8,801 bases of DNA. It comes from Gammaproteobacteria bacterium. Its GTDB lineage: Bacteria; Pseudomonadota; Gammaproteobacteria; Pseudomonadales; Azotimanducaceae_A. Made by a program: the position numbers and the translations under genes. Below the pieces are notes generated by a model. That model was not told the origin of the DNA. It made no database searches and was given only the letters and a program-made list of their open reading frames with translations. Shown one piece after another: positions 1 to 8,762 of the stretch (positions are counted from its first letter, which is position 1; each line of letters opens with the position of its first letter). The stretch covers positions 1 through 8,801 of the forward strand of contig JAPPKV010000370.1 of NCBI GenBank assembly GCA_028819775.1, in the 5' to 3' direction.

Positions 1-1004
1 GCAACATCTTCATCGAGTCCTACGCCAACGGCTGGCTCTGGAAGATCCCGCTCGCCAACGGCGTATCCAGCATCGGGGCCGTGGTGGATCGCGATGTCGG
101 TGCGAAGGCGATCCGGCGCTCGGGGCTACGCGGATTCCTCGACGATCAGATCGCCGCGGCGCCGCGAACCGCCACCCTAGTCCAAGGAGGCTCGCACGAA
201 TCCGCTCCCACGGCTGTCCGGGATTGGTCGTACTCGGCCTCGTCCATGACCGGGCCCGGGTGGGTCCTCATCGGCGACGCGGCTTGTTTCGTGGATCCGC
301 TGTTTTCCACGGGCGTCCATCTCGCCGTGACCGCCGCCCATATGGGCGCCGCCTATGTCGTCACGGCCTTGGCCGACCCGGAACTTGCCCCGGACGCCGC
401 AGCCGCCTTCGAGCGTCTCTACCGGACCCAATACGAGCACTTCCACGAACTCGCGCGGCTCTTCTATGCGGGGAACCAGAGCGTCGAGTCCTACTTCTGG
501 GAAGCGAGGCGGATCACCGGTGAGCAACACCCCCCCAGGGAAGCCTTCATCCGAGCCGTATCCGGGCAGGCCGCCGCCGGCTACGAACAATCCGCACTGA
601 GCCGGGCTTCCCTGCCGATGGAGATCGAAACGGCGCTCAACACGTTGAAGCCTGCCCCCGTCGCTCAGGACATCTCGAACCTACGTCCAAAACTCGCGCC
701 CGGGCTCATCCTCGTCCCGTCGGCAGTACTTGGCGACGGGCGGTTCGAACGCGGCCAGGTGATCCGGGGCAACAGCCGCGTCGATCTGCCCGTGAGCCCG
801 CTGGTTGCCCACCTTGTCCAAGGCGTCGAAAGCAGCCAAGGTGCCGAGACCATCAGCGAGATCGTCAACAACATTGCCACGCGACACAACCTGCCGAGAG
901 ATCGCGTTCTCCCACCCCTGATCGACGCAGCTCGTCTTCTGCTGAGCGATCACATCTTTGCCGTCGACGACCGCACACGGTCCACGGCCCGCCGTCGCGA
1001 ATAG
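1..1004 (+). CDS. Flavin-dependent halogenase-like oxidoreductase, C-terminal part (5' end outside window)
   Basis: The open frame enters from the left edge (first full codon at base 3) and ends at TAG 1002-1004, so about 333 C-terminal residues are visible. The GTG at base 81 is internal, not a start. Bases 33-50 encode WLWKIP, a direct match to the WxWxIP signature of flavin-dependent halogenases. Bases 273-326 encode GDAACFVDPLFSTGVHLA, the second flavin-contacting segment typical of the halogenase/geranylgeranyl-reductase superfamily. In the family, FADH2 and O2 generate HOCl or HOBr, which a lysine nearer the N-terminus uses to halogenate the substrate; that lysine and the N-terminal GxGxxG are outside the window. 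The last ~90 residues (LPVSPL, VSEI-like, LPRDRVLPPLIDAARLLL) resemble a small PqqD or winged-helix-like domain; this is an impression, not a confirmed match. Substrate is unknown. A non-halogenating FAD monooxygenase remains possible. Confidence 0.8.
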   Translation, partial: NIFIESYANGWLWKIPLANGVSSIGAVVDRDVGAKAIRRSGLRGFLDDQIAAAPRTATLVQGGSHESAPTAVRDWSYSASSMTGPGWVLIGDAACFVDPLFSTGVHLAVTAAHMGAAYVVTALADPELAPDAAAAFERLYRTQYEHFHELARLFYAGNQSVESYFWEARRITGEQHPPREAFIRAVSGQAAAGYEQSALSRASLPMEIETALNTLKPAPVAQDISNLRPKLAPGLILVPSAVLGDGRFERGQVIRGNSRVDLPVSPLVAHLVQGVESSQGAETISEIVNNIATRHNLPRDRVLPPLIDAARLLLSDHIFAVDDRTRSTARRRE

Positions 1005-1011
1005 CGGTCGG

Positions 1012-1017
1012 TACAAT
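1012..1017 (+). promoter_or_regulatory. Candidate -10 element (TACAAT)
   Basis: TACAAT matches five of six bases of the TATAAT consensus and lies in the 42-base gap between the halogenase-like gene and the FemAB-like gene. No convincing -35 hexamer is visible 16-18 bases upstream. If used, transcription would begin near base 1024, giving a short leader before the TTG start at 1047. The assignment is by pattern only; read-through from the upstream gene is equally possible. Confidence 0.3.
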
Positions 1018-1046
1018 GTCCACTACGACTTGACGCGCGACGCCAC

Positions 1047-2252
1047 TTGCCCGAACGAGCTGCTAGGATCTTGAACGACATCGACGCCATCGATCCCGTG
1101 GCGTGGAACCGTTGCGCGAATCCGCCCGGCAGCGATTACAACCCATTCCTCGATCACCGGTTTCTGAGCGCATTGGAACAGAGCGGCAGCGTCTCGGCGA
1201 AGACTGGCTGGCAACCGTTCCACGTCGTGCTCTCGGATCGCGACCATGGCCTGAACGATGCGATCGGCGCGGTGCCGATGTACCTAAAGTCCCACTCCCA
1301 CGGCGAGTACGTATTCGACTCCGGCTGGGCGCACGCCTTCTACCAGGCCGGCGGGCGCTACTATCCCAAGCTGCAGGTGAGTGTCCCGTTCACCCCGGCC
1401 ACCGGACGCCGCCTGCTGGTGGCCGAGGGCGCTGACGACCCGGCGGAAGTGGAGAACATGCTGCTCGGCGCGGCCGTCCAGGTCGCCCGGCAACTCGAGG
1501 TGAGTTCAGTGCACTTCACGTTCATGCCCGAAGGACAGTGGCGGCGGGCCGGCCAACTCGGTTGCCTGCAACGCATCGACACGCAGTTCCATTGGAAGAA
1601 CGACGGCTACGCCTCGTTCGACGACTTCACGGCGGCGCTCTCGTACAAGAAACGCAAGAACATCCGTCGGGAACGACGCGACGCCTTGGCCAACGGCATC
1701 GAGATCGAGTGGCTGACCGGGGACATCAGCGAAGCGCAGTGGGATGCGTTCTACGGCTTCTACGTCGACACAGGTGGACGCAAGTGGGGCACGGCGTATC
1801 TCAACCGCGAGTTCTTCAGCCGGGTCGGCGAGAGCATGGGCGAACAGATCCTCCTCGTGATGTGCAAGCGCGGCGGCCGCTACATCGCCGGCGCCATCAA
1901 CTTCATCGGCGGCGAGACCCTCTTTGGGCGCAACTGGGGCTCAATCGAGGATCACCGGTTTCTGCACTTCGAGACGTGCTACTACCAGGCCATTGATTTC
2001 GCCATCGAGCGGGGTCTCAAGCGCGTGGAGGCAGGTGCCCAAGGCGGCCACAAGCTCGCCCGGGGCTACATGCCGAAACCCACCTACTCCGCACACTGGA
2101 TCAGCGACCCGCGGTTGCGGACGGCCGTGAAGCGCTACCTCGCTGACGAACGACAGTATGTACGGGAGGACATCAACTACATCGAGGAACGCCATTCGCC
2201 CTTCCGCGTGAAGGTGGACTTCGACGGCAGCCCCGTTGCGAGGAACGGCTGA
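1047..2252 (+). CDS. FemAB_like / GNAT-fold protein (DUF482, COG3146 type)
   Basis: A 401-residue protein with hallmarks I recognise from the FemAB_like (PF04339, formerly DUF482) family: NPFL (32-35), AVPMYLKSHSHGEYVFDSGW (75-94), RYYPKLQVSVPFTP (104-117), the basic stretch KKRKNIRRERR (201-211), and AQGGHKLARGYMPKPTYSAH (331-350). The family has a tandem acyltransferase fold related to FemX-type aminoacyltransferases and is often labelled peptidoglycan biosynthesis/recognition. No substrate is established, so the biochemical role is open. No signal peptide or membrane segment is visible; it should be cytosolic. The TTG at 1047 is the first in-frame start after the in-frame stop at 1002-1004, and the N-terminus it gives (MPERAARILNDIDAIDPVAW) suits the family. 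No good Shine-Dalgarno precedes it. The gap to the halogenase-like gene is 42 bases; co-transcription is possible. Confidence 0.82.
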   Translation: MPERAARILNDIDAIDPVAWNRCANPPGSDYNPFLDHRFLSALEQSGSVSAKTGWQPFHVVLSDRDHGLNDAIGAVPMYLKSHSHGEYVFDSGWAHAFYQAGGRYYPKLQVSVPFTPATGRRLLVAEGADDPAEVENMLLGAAVQVARQLEVSSVHFTFMPEGQWRRAGQLGCLQRIDTQFHWKNDGYASFDDFTAALSYKKRKNIRRERRDALANGIEIEWLTGDISEAQWDAFYGFYVDTGGRKWGTAYLNREFFSRVGESMGEQILLVMCKRGGRYIAGAINFIGGETLFGRNWGSIEDHRFLHFETCYYQAIDFAIERGLKRVEAGAQGGHKLARGYMPKPTYSAHWISDPRLRTAVKRYLADERQYVREDINYIEERHSPFRVKVDFDGSPVARNG

Positions 2253-2287
2253 GTCGATTCGGCGGCGTCATTGGGCTGCCGATGGTT

Positions 2288-2293
2288 TACATT
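2288..2293 (+). promoter_or_regulatory. Candidate -10 element giving a leaderless asnS transcript (TACATT)
   Basis: TACATT sits in the 48-base gap before asnS and ends 7 bases before the ATG at 2301, so initiation at the usual distance would put the transcript's first base at or near the A of the start codon. No Shine-Dalgarno is visible before this ATG, which agrees with a leaderless message. A competing reading is TTGGGC (2271-2276) with 17-base spacing to TACGGT (2294-2299). Neither is strong alone. Confidence 0.35.
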
Positions 2294-2300
2294 ACGGTGC

Positions 2301-3644
<1,344 letters not shown>

Positions 3645-3700
3645 ACACGCCAACTCCCCCGGGTCATACGACCATGACGGCTCCACAGTCGCTGGGAGCG

Positions 3701-3706
3701 TAAGAT
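3701..3706 (+). promoter_or_regulatory. Candidate -10 element giving a leaderless lipA transcript (TAAGAT)
   Basis: TAAGAT ends 6 bases before the lipA ATG at 3713, with no Shine-Dalgarno between, the same arrangement as upstream of asnS. No clear -35 is seen. A short perfect inverted repeat, GTCAT (3663-3667) and ATGAC (3674-3678) separated by 6 bases, lies 23-38 bases upstream of the hexamer and could be a small operator half-site pair or chance. Confidence 0.35.
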
Positions 3707-3712
3707 AGCGCC

Positions 3713-4666
3713 ATGCGTGAGAGCGGCACCAAGTACCGAACGGCGCAGGGGTTCAGCGCCATCAAGGACGGGATCAAGGTGGTCAACCTCGACACCGCCG
3801 AGCCCCCTTTGCGCAAGCCGCCTTGGCTGCGGGTGCGCATTGGTGGCAACGGCGAGTACACGAACGTCCTGCGCACCGTACGCGAACATCGCCTCGCGAC
3901 GGTCTGCGAAGAGTCGCACTGCCCCAACATCGGCGAGTGCTGGAACGCCGGCACGGCGACGCTCATGCTGATGGGCGAGGTGTGCACCCGGGCGTGTCGC
4001 TTCTGTGCCGTCGACACCGGCAATCCCCAGGGCTGGCTGGACCATGGGGAGCCCGACAACGCGGCCGAGTCGGTGGCTCTCATGGGGCTCAGGTACGTCG
4101 TCCTGACGTCCGTGGACCGCGACGACCTTCCCGACGGCGGGGCCGGCCACTACGCGGCCTGCATCCGCGCCATCAAGGCGAGGTGTCCCGGTACCACCGT
4201 CGAAGCGCTGACCCCCGACTTCCAGGGAGACACGGCCGCAGTGGACGTGGTCGTGGATTCGGGCGTCGACGTGTTCGCCCAGAATCTGGAGACCGTGCGG
4301 CGACTGACCCACGTGGCTCGGGATCCGCGCGCGGGCTACAAGCAGACCCTCGATGTGCTTGCCCACGCAGCATCGCGAGGAGTGGTCACCAAGAGCAGCC
4401 TGATGCTGGGCTTGGGAGAAAACGACGCGGAAATCCGCGAGGCGATGGCCGACCTGCGCCGGCACGGTGTGGACCTCCTGACCCTCGGCCAGTACCTGCA
4501 GCCGACCCGGAACCATCTGCGGGTTGCGCGCTGGGTCCACCCGGACGAGTTCGACGAATACCGGGTTTGGGGGCTGGACGCCGGTTTCCGGGAAGTTGCC
4601 GCCGGTCCCTTGGTGCGTTCTAGCTACCGCGCCGACGAACTGGCGAGGTCCGTCACGCCGGCATAG
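3713..4666 (+). CDS. lipA: Lipoyl synthase (radical SAM)
   Basis: A 317-residue radical SAM enzyme that inserts two sulfurs at C6 and C8 of protein-bound octanoyl groups on 2-oxoacid dehydrogenase E2 and GcvH proteins. The auxiliary [4Fe-4S] cluster, the sulfur source, is held by Cys65, Cys70 and Cys76 ([12 protein letters not shown]). The SAM-binding cluster uses Cys91, Cys95 and Cys98 in CTRACRFC, the CxxxCxxC motif. The C-terminal RSSYRADE (302-309) contains the conserved serine that is the auxiliary cluster's unusual ligand. Other family segments include [19 protein letters not shown] (104-122) and [16 protein letters not shown] (131-146). Length matches E. coli LipA (321). lipB is not in the window. 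It stands in a 68-base gap after asnS with its own candidate promoter and is convergent with the toxin-like gene, only 23 bases from its stop. Confidence 0.97.
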   Translation: MRESGTKYRTAQGFSAIKDGIKVVNLDTAEPPLRKPPWLRVRIGGNGEYTNVLRTVREHRLATVCEESHCPNIGECWNAGTATLMLMGEVCTRACRFCAVDTGNPQGWLDHGEPDNAAESVALMGLRYVVLTSVDRDDLPDGGAGHYAACIRAIKARCPGTTVEALTPDFQGDTAAVDVVVDSGVDVFAQNLETVRRLTHVARDPRAGYKQTLDVLAHAASRGVVTKSSLMLGLGENDAEIREAMADLRRHGVDLLTLGQYLQPTRNHLRVARWVHPDEFDEYRVWGLDAGFREVAAGPLVRSSYRADELARSVTPA

Positions 4667-4689
4667 TCGATCGGGCGCTCGGCTTGTGC

Positions 4690-5403
4690 CTACACGGACA
4701 CGTAGCCGGGTCGTTGTTCGCGGACCTGGAGTTCCTCAGACAGACCCTCAGTCTCGCGCAAATCGGCCAACGCTTCATCGCGTGATTTGAGTGTTGCCGC
4801 CCGTGGCAGGCCCATCGTGGCGCGCTCGACCCATCCCACCTCCTGCGGATCAAGGAACGTGATCGTACCGCCGCTGACCGCCGCGACCAGTCTGTGCTGG
4901 AGTCCCGTGTTGTCGAGGAAGTAGGCGACGTCGACCAGCCGCGCGACCTTCGGTGCGTTTTCGAACGACCGGGGAAAGCGCCGTTCCTGGGCTTCGGCGG
5001 GAATGTCATGTCCTCCCCTCGCGACGCGAAGGGCAACGCGTCCACGGGTCATGTCCGTAGAGAAAACGCCGACGAAGACCATGACGAGGCGGTAGCCAAC
5101 CGCCTTGGCGCGTTCCGCACTGCGCACAATCTCCCGGCTCGTGAGCGTGGACTCCCGGACGAGCGAACGGCGGTCGTCGATCAACGACCGGGTACGCTGG
5201 ACCACTTCCCGTCCGGCGCGCAAGTCTATGGCTGACCCCGCAGCGGCACCCGCGTTCAAGGACTTGGCGATCTCATCCGGGTTTAGGTATTCGCCCGAGT
5301 CGAATCCTGCTTGCAGAAACCGGTCGTAGGCCGTGGACTTGCCCGAACCGTTGGGACCACCGAAGATGGTGAAACAGGGGCGGCTACGGACACTGCTGCT
5401 CAT
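4690..5403 (-). CDS. Zeta-toxin-like P-loop kinase (COG4185 type), probable toxin of a TA pair
   Basis: A 237-residue P-loop protein starting at the ATG complementary to 5401-5403. The frame stays open further upstream, but that extension is a low-complexity shadow of the upstream gene. Walker A is GGPNGSGKST (15-24). NPDEIAKSL (41-49) supplies an Asp (D43) placed like the catalytic Asp of Zeta toxins. RESTL (83-87) matches the conserved Glu/Thr segment, GGHDIP (130-135) with RRFPRSFENAP (141-151) is the family's Arg-rich phosphate-contacting region, and YFLDNT (161-166) matches the usual yDN motif. Characterised Zeta/PezT kinases phosphorylate UDP-N-acetyl sugars and block peptidoglycan synthesis; related kinases may use other substrates, so activity here is inferred. 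The gene overlaps the 84-aa upstream ORF by 20 bases, implying translational coupling. A non-toxic ATPase role cannot be excluded. Confidence 0.85.
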   Translation of the reverse strand: MSSSVRSRPCFTIFGGPNGSGKSTAYDRFLQAGFDSGEYLNPDEIAKSLNAGAAAGSAIDLRAGREVVQRTRSLIDDRRSLVRESTLTSREIVRSAERAKAVGYRLVMVFVGVFSTDMTRGRVALRVARGGHDIPAEAQERRFPRSFENAPKVARLVDVAYFLDNTGLQHRLVAAVSGGTITFLDPQEVGWVERATMGLPRAATLKSRDEALADLRETEGLSEELQVREQRPGYVSV

Positions 5404-5638
5404 CCGAGAAGACCTTGTACTTCTTGAACAAAGCATCCATACCGGCACGATCCTTGGGCAAGGGCGTATACGTGCCGTCCGGGTGGTAGAGGACCGCCTG
5501 ACCGTCAATCCCGACGACGCGGGAGATACCCAATCTGTCGCACTCCTCGTTGTACTTGCGCCCGCCCTCGTCAAGCACGGCCATGAACTCGACTGGATCG
5601 AGATCCTCGATGTATCTCTTTTCTGTTGACGTTGTCAT
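5384..5638 (-). CDS. Small hypothetical protein, candidate antitoxin for the Zeta-like kinase
   Basis: An 84-residue protein, unrecognised by me. It begins MTTSTEKRYIEDLDPVEF, continues through NEECDRLGISRVVGIDGQAVL and DGTYTPLPKDRAGMD, and ends FSDEQQCP. It is soluble, rich in Asp/Glu and Lys/Arg, with no signal peptide, membrane segment or evident helix-turn-helix. It has a good Shine-Dalgarno (AGGAG) 6 bases before its ATG. Its last codons overlap the start of the kinase gene by 20 bases in a different frame, the usual layout of an antitoxin preceding its toxin. It does not look like the three-helix Epsilon antitoxin or the DNA-binding PezA. Antitoxin function is inferred from position and size only; it could instead be an accessory partner of the kinase. 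Confidence 0.72.
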   Translation of the reverse strand: MTTSTEKRYIEDLDPVEFMAVLDEGGRKYNEECDRLGISRVVGIDGQAVLYHPDGTYTPLPKDRAGMDALFKKYKVFSDEQQCP

Positions 5639-5644
5639 CGACTA

Positions 5645-5649
5645 CTCCT
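5645..5649 (-). promoter_or_regulatory. Shine-Dalgarno of the candidate antitoxin gene (AGGAG)
   Basis: On the minus strand AGGAG lies 6 bases upstream of the ATG at 5638-5636. It fixes that ATG as the start of the 84-aa gene and contrasts with the Shine-Dalgarno-less starts of asnS and lipA. Confidence 0.65.
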
Positions 5650-5672
5650 GACGGTGCCGTTCGATGCGATGC

Positions 5673-5678
5673 ATAGTA
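5673..5678 (-). promoter_or_regulatory. Weak candidate -10 of the toxin-antitoxin module (TACTAT)
   Basis: TACTAT on the minus strand (four of six consensus bases) lies about 24 bases upstream of the AGGAG. It is flanked by short self-complementary words: ATGCAT at 5669-5674, and CCGG-CAT-CCGG just upstream, around 5682-5692. These could serve as an operator if the module is autoregulated. No -35 is convincing. Confidence 0.2.
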
Positions 5679-5736
5679 GCACCGGCATCCGGCCCGGACC
5701 GAGGAAATAGCCAATCTCGGCATGGTGCCATCAGCG

Positions 5737-5742
5737 TATAAT
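5737..5742 (+). promoter_or_regulatory. Consensus -10 (TATAAT) driving the cysS leader and cysS
   Basis: A perfect TATAAT, rare by chance in such GC-rich DNA. It ends 10 bases before the leader ORF ATG at 5753, so the transcript should begin only about 0-4 bases ahead of that ATG. No good -35 hexamer is seen 16-18 bases upstream. Its placement supports a near-leaderless leader peptide and makes it the likely promoter of the cysS-M20 operon. Confidence 0.55.
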
Positions 5743-5752
5743 CGCCGCCGCC

Positions 5753-5800
5753 ATGGAGACCGTACGCCCAATGCCCCGCTCCTGTTGTCCCCGCTGTTGA
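5753..5800 (+). CDS. Putative Cys-rich leader peptide upstream of cysS (METVRPMPRSCCPRC)
   Basis: A 15-codon ORF, ATG 5753 to TGA 5798-5800, encodes METVRPMPRSCCPRC. Three of the last five residues are Cys: tandem TGT TGT at 5783-5788 and TGT at 5795-5797 directly before the stop. It begins about 10 bases after a consensus TATAAT and ends 67 bases before cysS. Tandem codons for the cognate amino acid in a short ORF ahead of that amino acid's gene are the hallmark of ribosome-mediated attenuation; Cys-rich leaderless mini-ORFs acting as cysteine attenuators are known in mycobacteria. An internal ATG at 5771 would give the shorter MPRSCCPRC. Translation is inferred and the ORF is short enough to be chance; its content, position and RNA context together make it credible. 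Confidence 0.5.
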   Translation: METVRPMPRSCCPRC

Positions 5801-5838
5801 TGCAACGGCGCGGGGCCATCTCCTCCCGCCCGCCCTCG
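5771..5838 (+). promoter_or_regulatory. Putative attenuator RNA: competing hairpins and C-rich segment before cysS
   Basis: Two copies of CCCCGC (5774-5779 and 5789-5794) lie on either side of the tandem Cys codons. Both can pair perfectly with GCGGGG (5810-5815), which can also pair with TCCCGC (5824-5829, one G-U). Separately, CGCTGTTG (5792-5799) pairs with CAACGGCG (5803-5810) around a 3-base loop, 8 pairs with one G-U, enclosing the third Cys codon and reaching the stop. These structures exclude one another, so a ribosome stalled at the Cys codons would shift the balance. No U-run follows any hairpin, so an intrinsic terminator is not evident. The segment 5816-5838 is C-rich with only three Gs, suitable for Rho. 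TCCT at 5821-5824 could also pair with the cysS Shine-Dalgarno. Confidence 0.42.
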
Positions 5839-5853
5839 ACGGAATCGGCAATC

Positions 5854-5858
5854 AGGAA
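5854..5858 (+). promoter_or_regulatory. Shine-Dalgarno of cysS (AGGAA)
   Basis: AGGAA lies 9 bases before the cysS ATG at 5868. AGGA (5854-5857) is complementary to TCCT at 5821-5824 in the leader, so occlusion of this site is one possible control mechanism. Confidence 0.5.
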
Positions 5859-5867
5859 AGCGGCACC

Positions 5868-7271
5868 ATGGACATCACCTTCCACAACACCTCATCCGGC
5901 AGGCGGGAACGGTTCGAACCGCTCGTTCCCGGCGAAGTGAGCATCTACGTCTGCGGCCCGACGGTCTACGACTTCGCGCACATCGGCAATGCCGTGCCGG
6001 CCGTGGCCTTCGACGTGCTCGTGCGGTTGCTCCGACTCGAGTACCCGAAGGTGACGTTCGTGCGCAACATCACCGACGTCGACGACAAGATCAACGCCGC
6101 CGGCATCGCCACGGGTCGCCCGATCGGCGAACTTTCGGAACGCTATGCCAAGGAGTACCAGGACGACATCGCCGCCCTGGGCGTGATTCCGCCGGACGTG
6201 GAGCCCCGTGCCACCGGTCACATCGCCGAGATCATCGACATGATCGAGACGCTGATATCGGGCGGCCATGCCTACGAAGCCGAGGGCCACGTCCTGTTCC
6301 ACGTCCCGTCGGACCCGGACTACGGCTGCCTCGCCAAGCGGAGCCTCGAGGACATGCTGGACGGCGCCCGGGTCGAGGTCGCGCCGTACAAGAAGGATCC
6401 GAAGGACTTCGTGCTGTGGAAGCCGTCGACGCCGGAGCTTCCCGGCTGGGACAGCCCCTGGGGTCGTGGCCGGCCGGGCTGGCATATCGAATGCTCGGCG
6501 ATGATCCGCAAACACTTGGGTACCGTGATCGACATCCACGGCGGCGGCAGCGACCTGACGTTTCCGCACCATGAAAACGAGTTGGCGCAAAGCCGGTGCG
6601 TCAACGGTGGCATCTCAAGCGTTCGCTACTGGCTGCACAACGGCATGCTGACCATGGGGTCGGGCAAGATGTCCAAGAGCGTCGGCAATATCGTCACCAT
6701 TCGCGAGCTACTCGGCGAACACGATGGGGAGGTGCTGCGTTATGCGCTGCTTTCCGGCCACTACCGCCAGCAACTGATGTGGGACGAAAGCCTCGCCCAA
6801 GCGCAACGCAGCCTGGACACGCTCTACCAGGCGCTGCGCGACACCGACGACGGTGGCAACGAAACCGCGGCTAGCTACGCCAACGCCGCCATCGACGCCT
6901 TCCCATCGGATGTCGTGGAGGCGTTGTGCAACGACCTGAACACGCCGCAGGCACTGGCCGCGATGCACGCACTCGCCGCGGCCGTCCGTCAAGCGGACGA
7001 CTCCGATTCCGTGCGCGGGCCGCGAGCCAAACTGCTGGCCGGCGGTTGGCTTCTCGGCATCCTGACGAAGCCCGCGACGGCGTACTTCCAAGGCGTCGAC
7101 GAGTCTGCCGACGCAATGGCACCAGGGGCCATCGAGGCGCTCATTGCGGAACGCAACGCCGCTCGCGAAGCCAGGGACTTCGCCCGCGCCGACGCCATCC
7201 GCGATGAACTCGCCGCAGCGGGCGTGCAAGTGGAAGACTCCCGGGACGGGACGCGGTGGCGCAGGGGCTAG
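5868..7271 (+). CDS. cysS: Cysteinyl-tRNA synthetase (CysRS, class I)
   Basis: A complete 467-residue monomeric cytosolic enzyme charging tRNA-Cys with cysteine. The Rossmann catalytic core carries the class I signatures HIGN (38-41, a common bacterial CysRS variant of HIGH) and KMSKS (267-271). The Zn site that selects cysteine is intact: Cys29 in YVCGPTVYD, Cys209 in WHIECSAM, His234 and Glu238 in FPHHENE, nearly identical in numbering to E. coli. [12 protein letters not shown] (65-76) and [17 protein letters not shown] (222-238) are diagnostic. The C-terminal helical and anticodon region ends with the typical [33 protein letters not shown] tail motifs (from about 435). The start ATG has AGGAA 9 bases upstream. 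A Cys-rich leader ORF precedes it, suggesting control by Cys-tRNA supply. The M20 peptidase gene follows after 2 bases, so the two are probably co-transcribed. Confidence 0.97.
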   Translation: MDITFHNTSSGRRERFEPLVPGEVSIYVCGPTVYDFAHIGNAVPAVAFDVLVRLLRLEYPKVTFVRNITDVDDKINAAGIATGRPIGELSERYAKEYQDDIAALGVIPPDVEPRATGHIAEIIDMIETLISGGHAYEAEGHVLFHVPSDPDYGCLAKRSLEDMLDGARVEVAPYKKDPKDFVLWKPSTPELPGWDSPWGRGRPGWHIECSAMIRKHLGTVIDIHGGGSDLTFPHHENELAQSRCVNGGISSVRYWLHNGMLTMGSGKMSKSVGNIVTIRELLGEHDGEVLRYALLSGHYRQQLMWDESLAQAQRSLDTLYQALRDTDDGGNETAASYANAAIDAFPSDVVEALCNDLNTPQALAAMHALAAAVRQADDSDSVRGPRAKLLAGGWLLGILTKPATAYFQGVDESADAMAPGAIEALIAERNAAREARDFARADAIRDELAAAGVQVEDSRDGTRWRRG

Positions 7272-7273
7272 TC

Positions 7274-8683
<1,410 letters not shown>

Positions 8684-8730
8684 GGGCACCCTCGTGGCGT
8701 CCCGAGTCTAACGGACCAAACGACGCGCTG

Positions 8731-8762
8731 GGCTCCCGCACGGGCAGCCGCAAGGGCCGCCC
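8731..8762. terminator. GC-rich hairpin(s) between convergent genes, possible weak terminator
   Basis: Between the M20 stop and the convergent gene's stop, GGCTCCC (8731-8737) can pair with GGGCAGCC (8742-8749, one bulged C) around a GCAC loop. An overlapping alternative pairs GGGC (8742-8745) with GCCC (8759-8762) and encloses a GCAA tetraloop. Neither is followed by a T-run on either strand, so classical intrinsic termination is not supported. The location between convergent ends is the main argument. Confidence 0.25.

Noticed and set aside
1152..1964. A perfect 15-base direct repeat (GATCACCGGTTTCTG) at 1152-1166 and 1950-1964.
   Set aside because: Both copies are in the same frame of one gene and encode DHRFL; surrounding sequence does not match, so it looks like coincidence from codon bias rather than a mobile or recombination repeat.
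2271..2300. TTG start of asnS at 2271, adding ten residues.
   Set aside because: The extension is not family-like and overlaps the candidate promoter; ATG 2301 is preferred.
5404..5574. N-terminal extension of the Zeta-like kinase frame by 57 codons.
   Set aside because: It lies wholly inside the 84-aa gene in another frame and gives a Ser/Arg/Thr-rich shadow sequence; family similarity begins a few residues after ATG 5403.
5792..5829. Intrinsic (Rho-independent) terminator before cysS.
   Set aside because: Strong GC hairpins exist but no T-run follows them, so a classical intrinsic terminator is not supported.
7256..7273. GTG start of the M20 gene overlapping cysS.
   Set aside because: ATG 7274 has AGGGG at proper spacing and yields the expected N-terminus.
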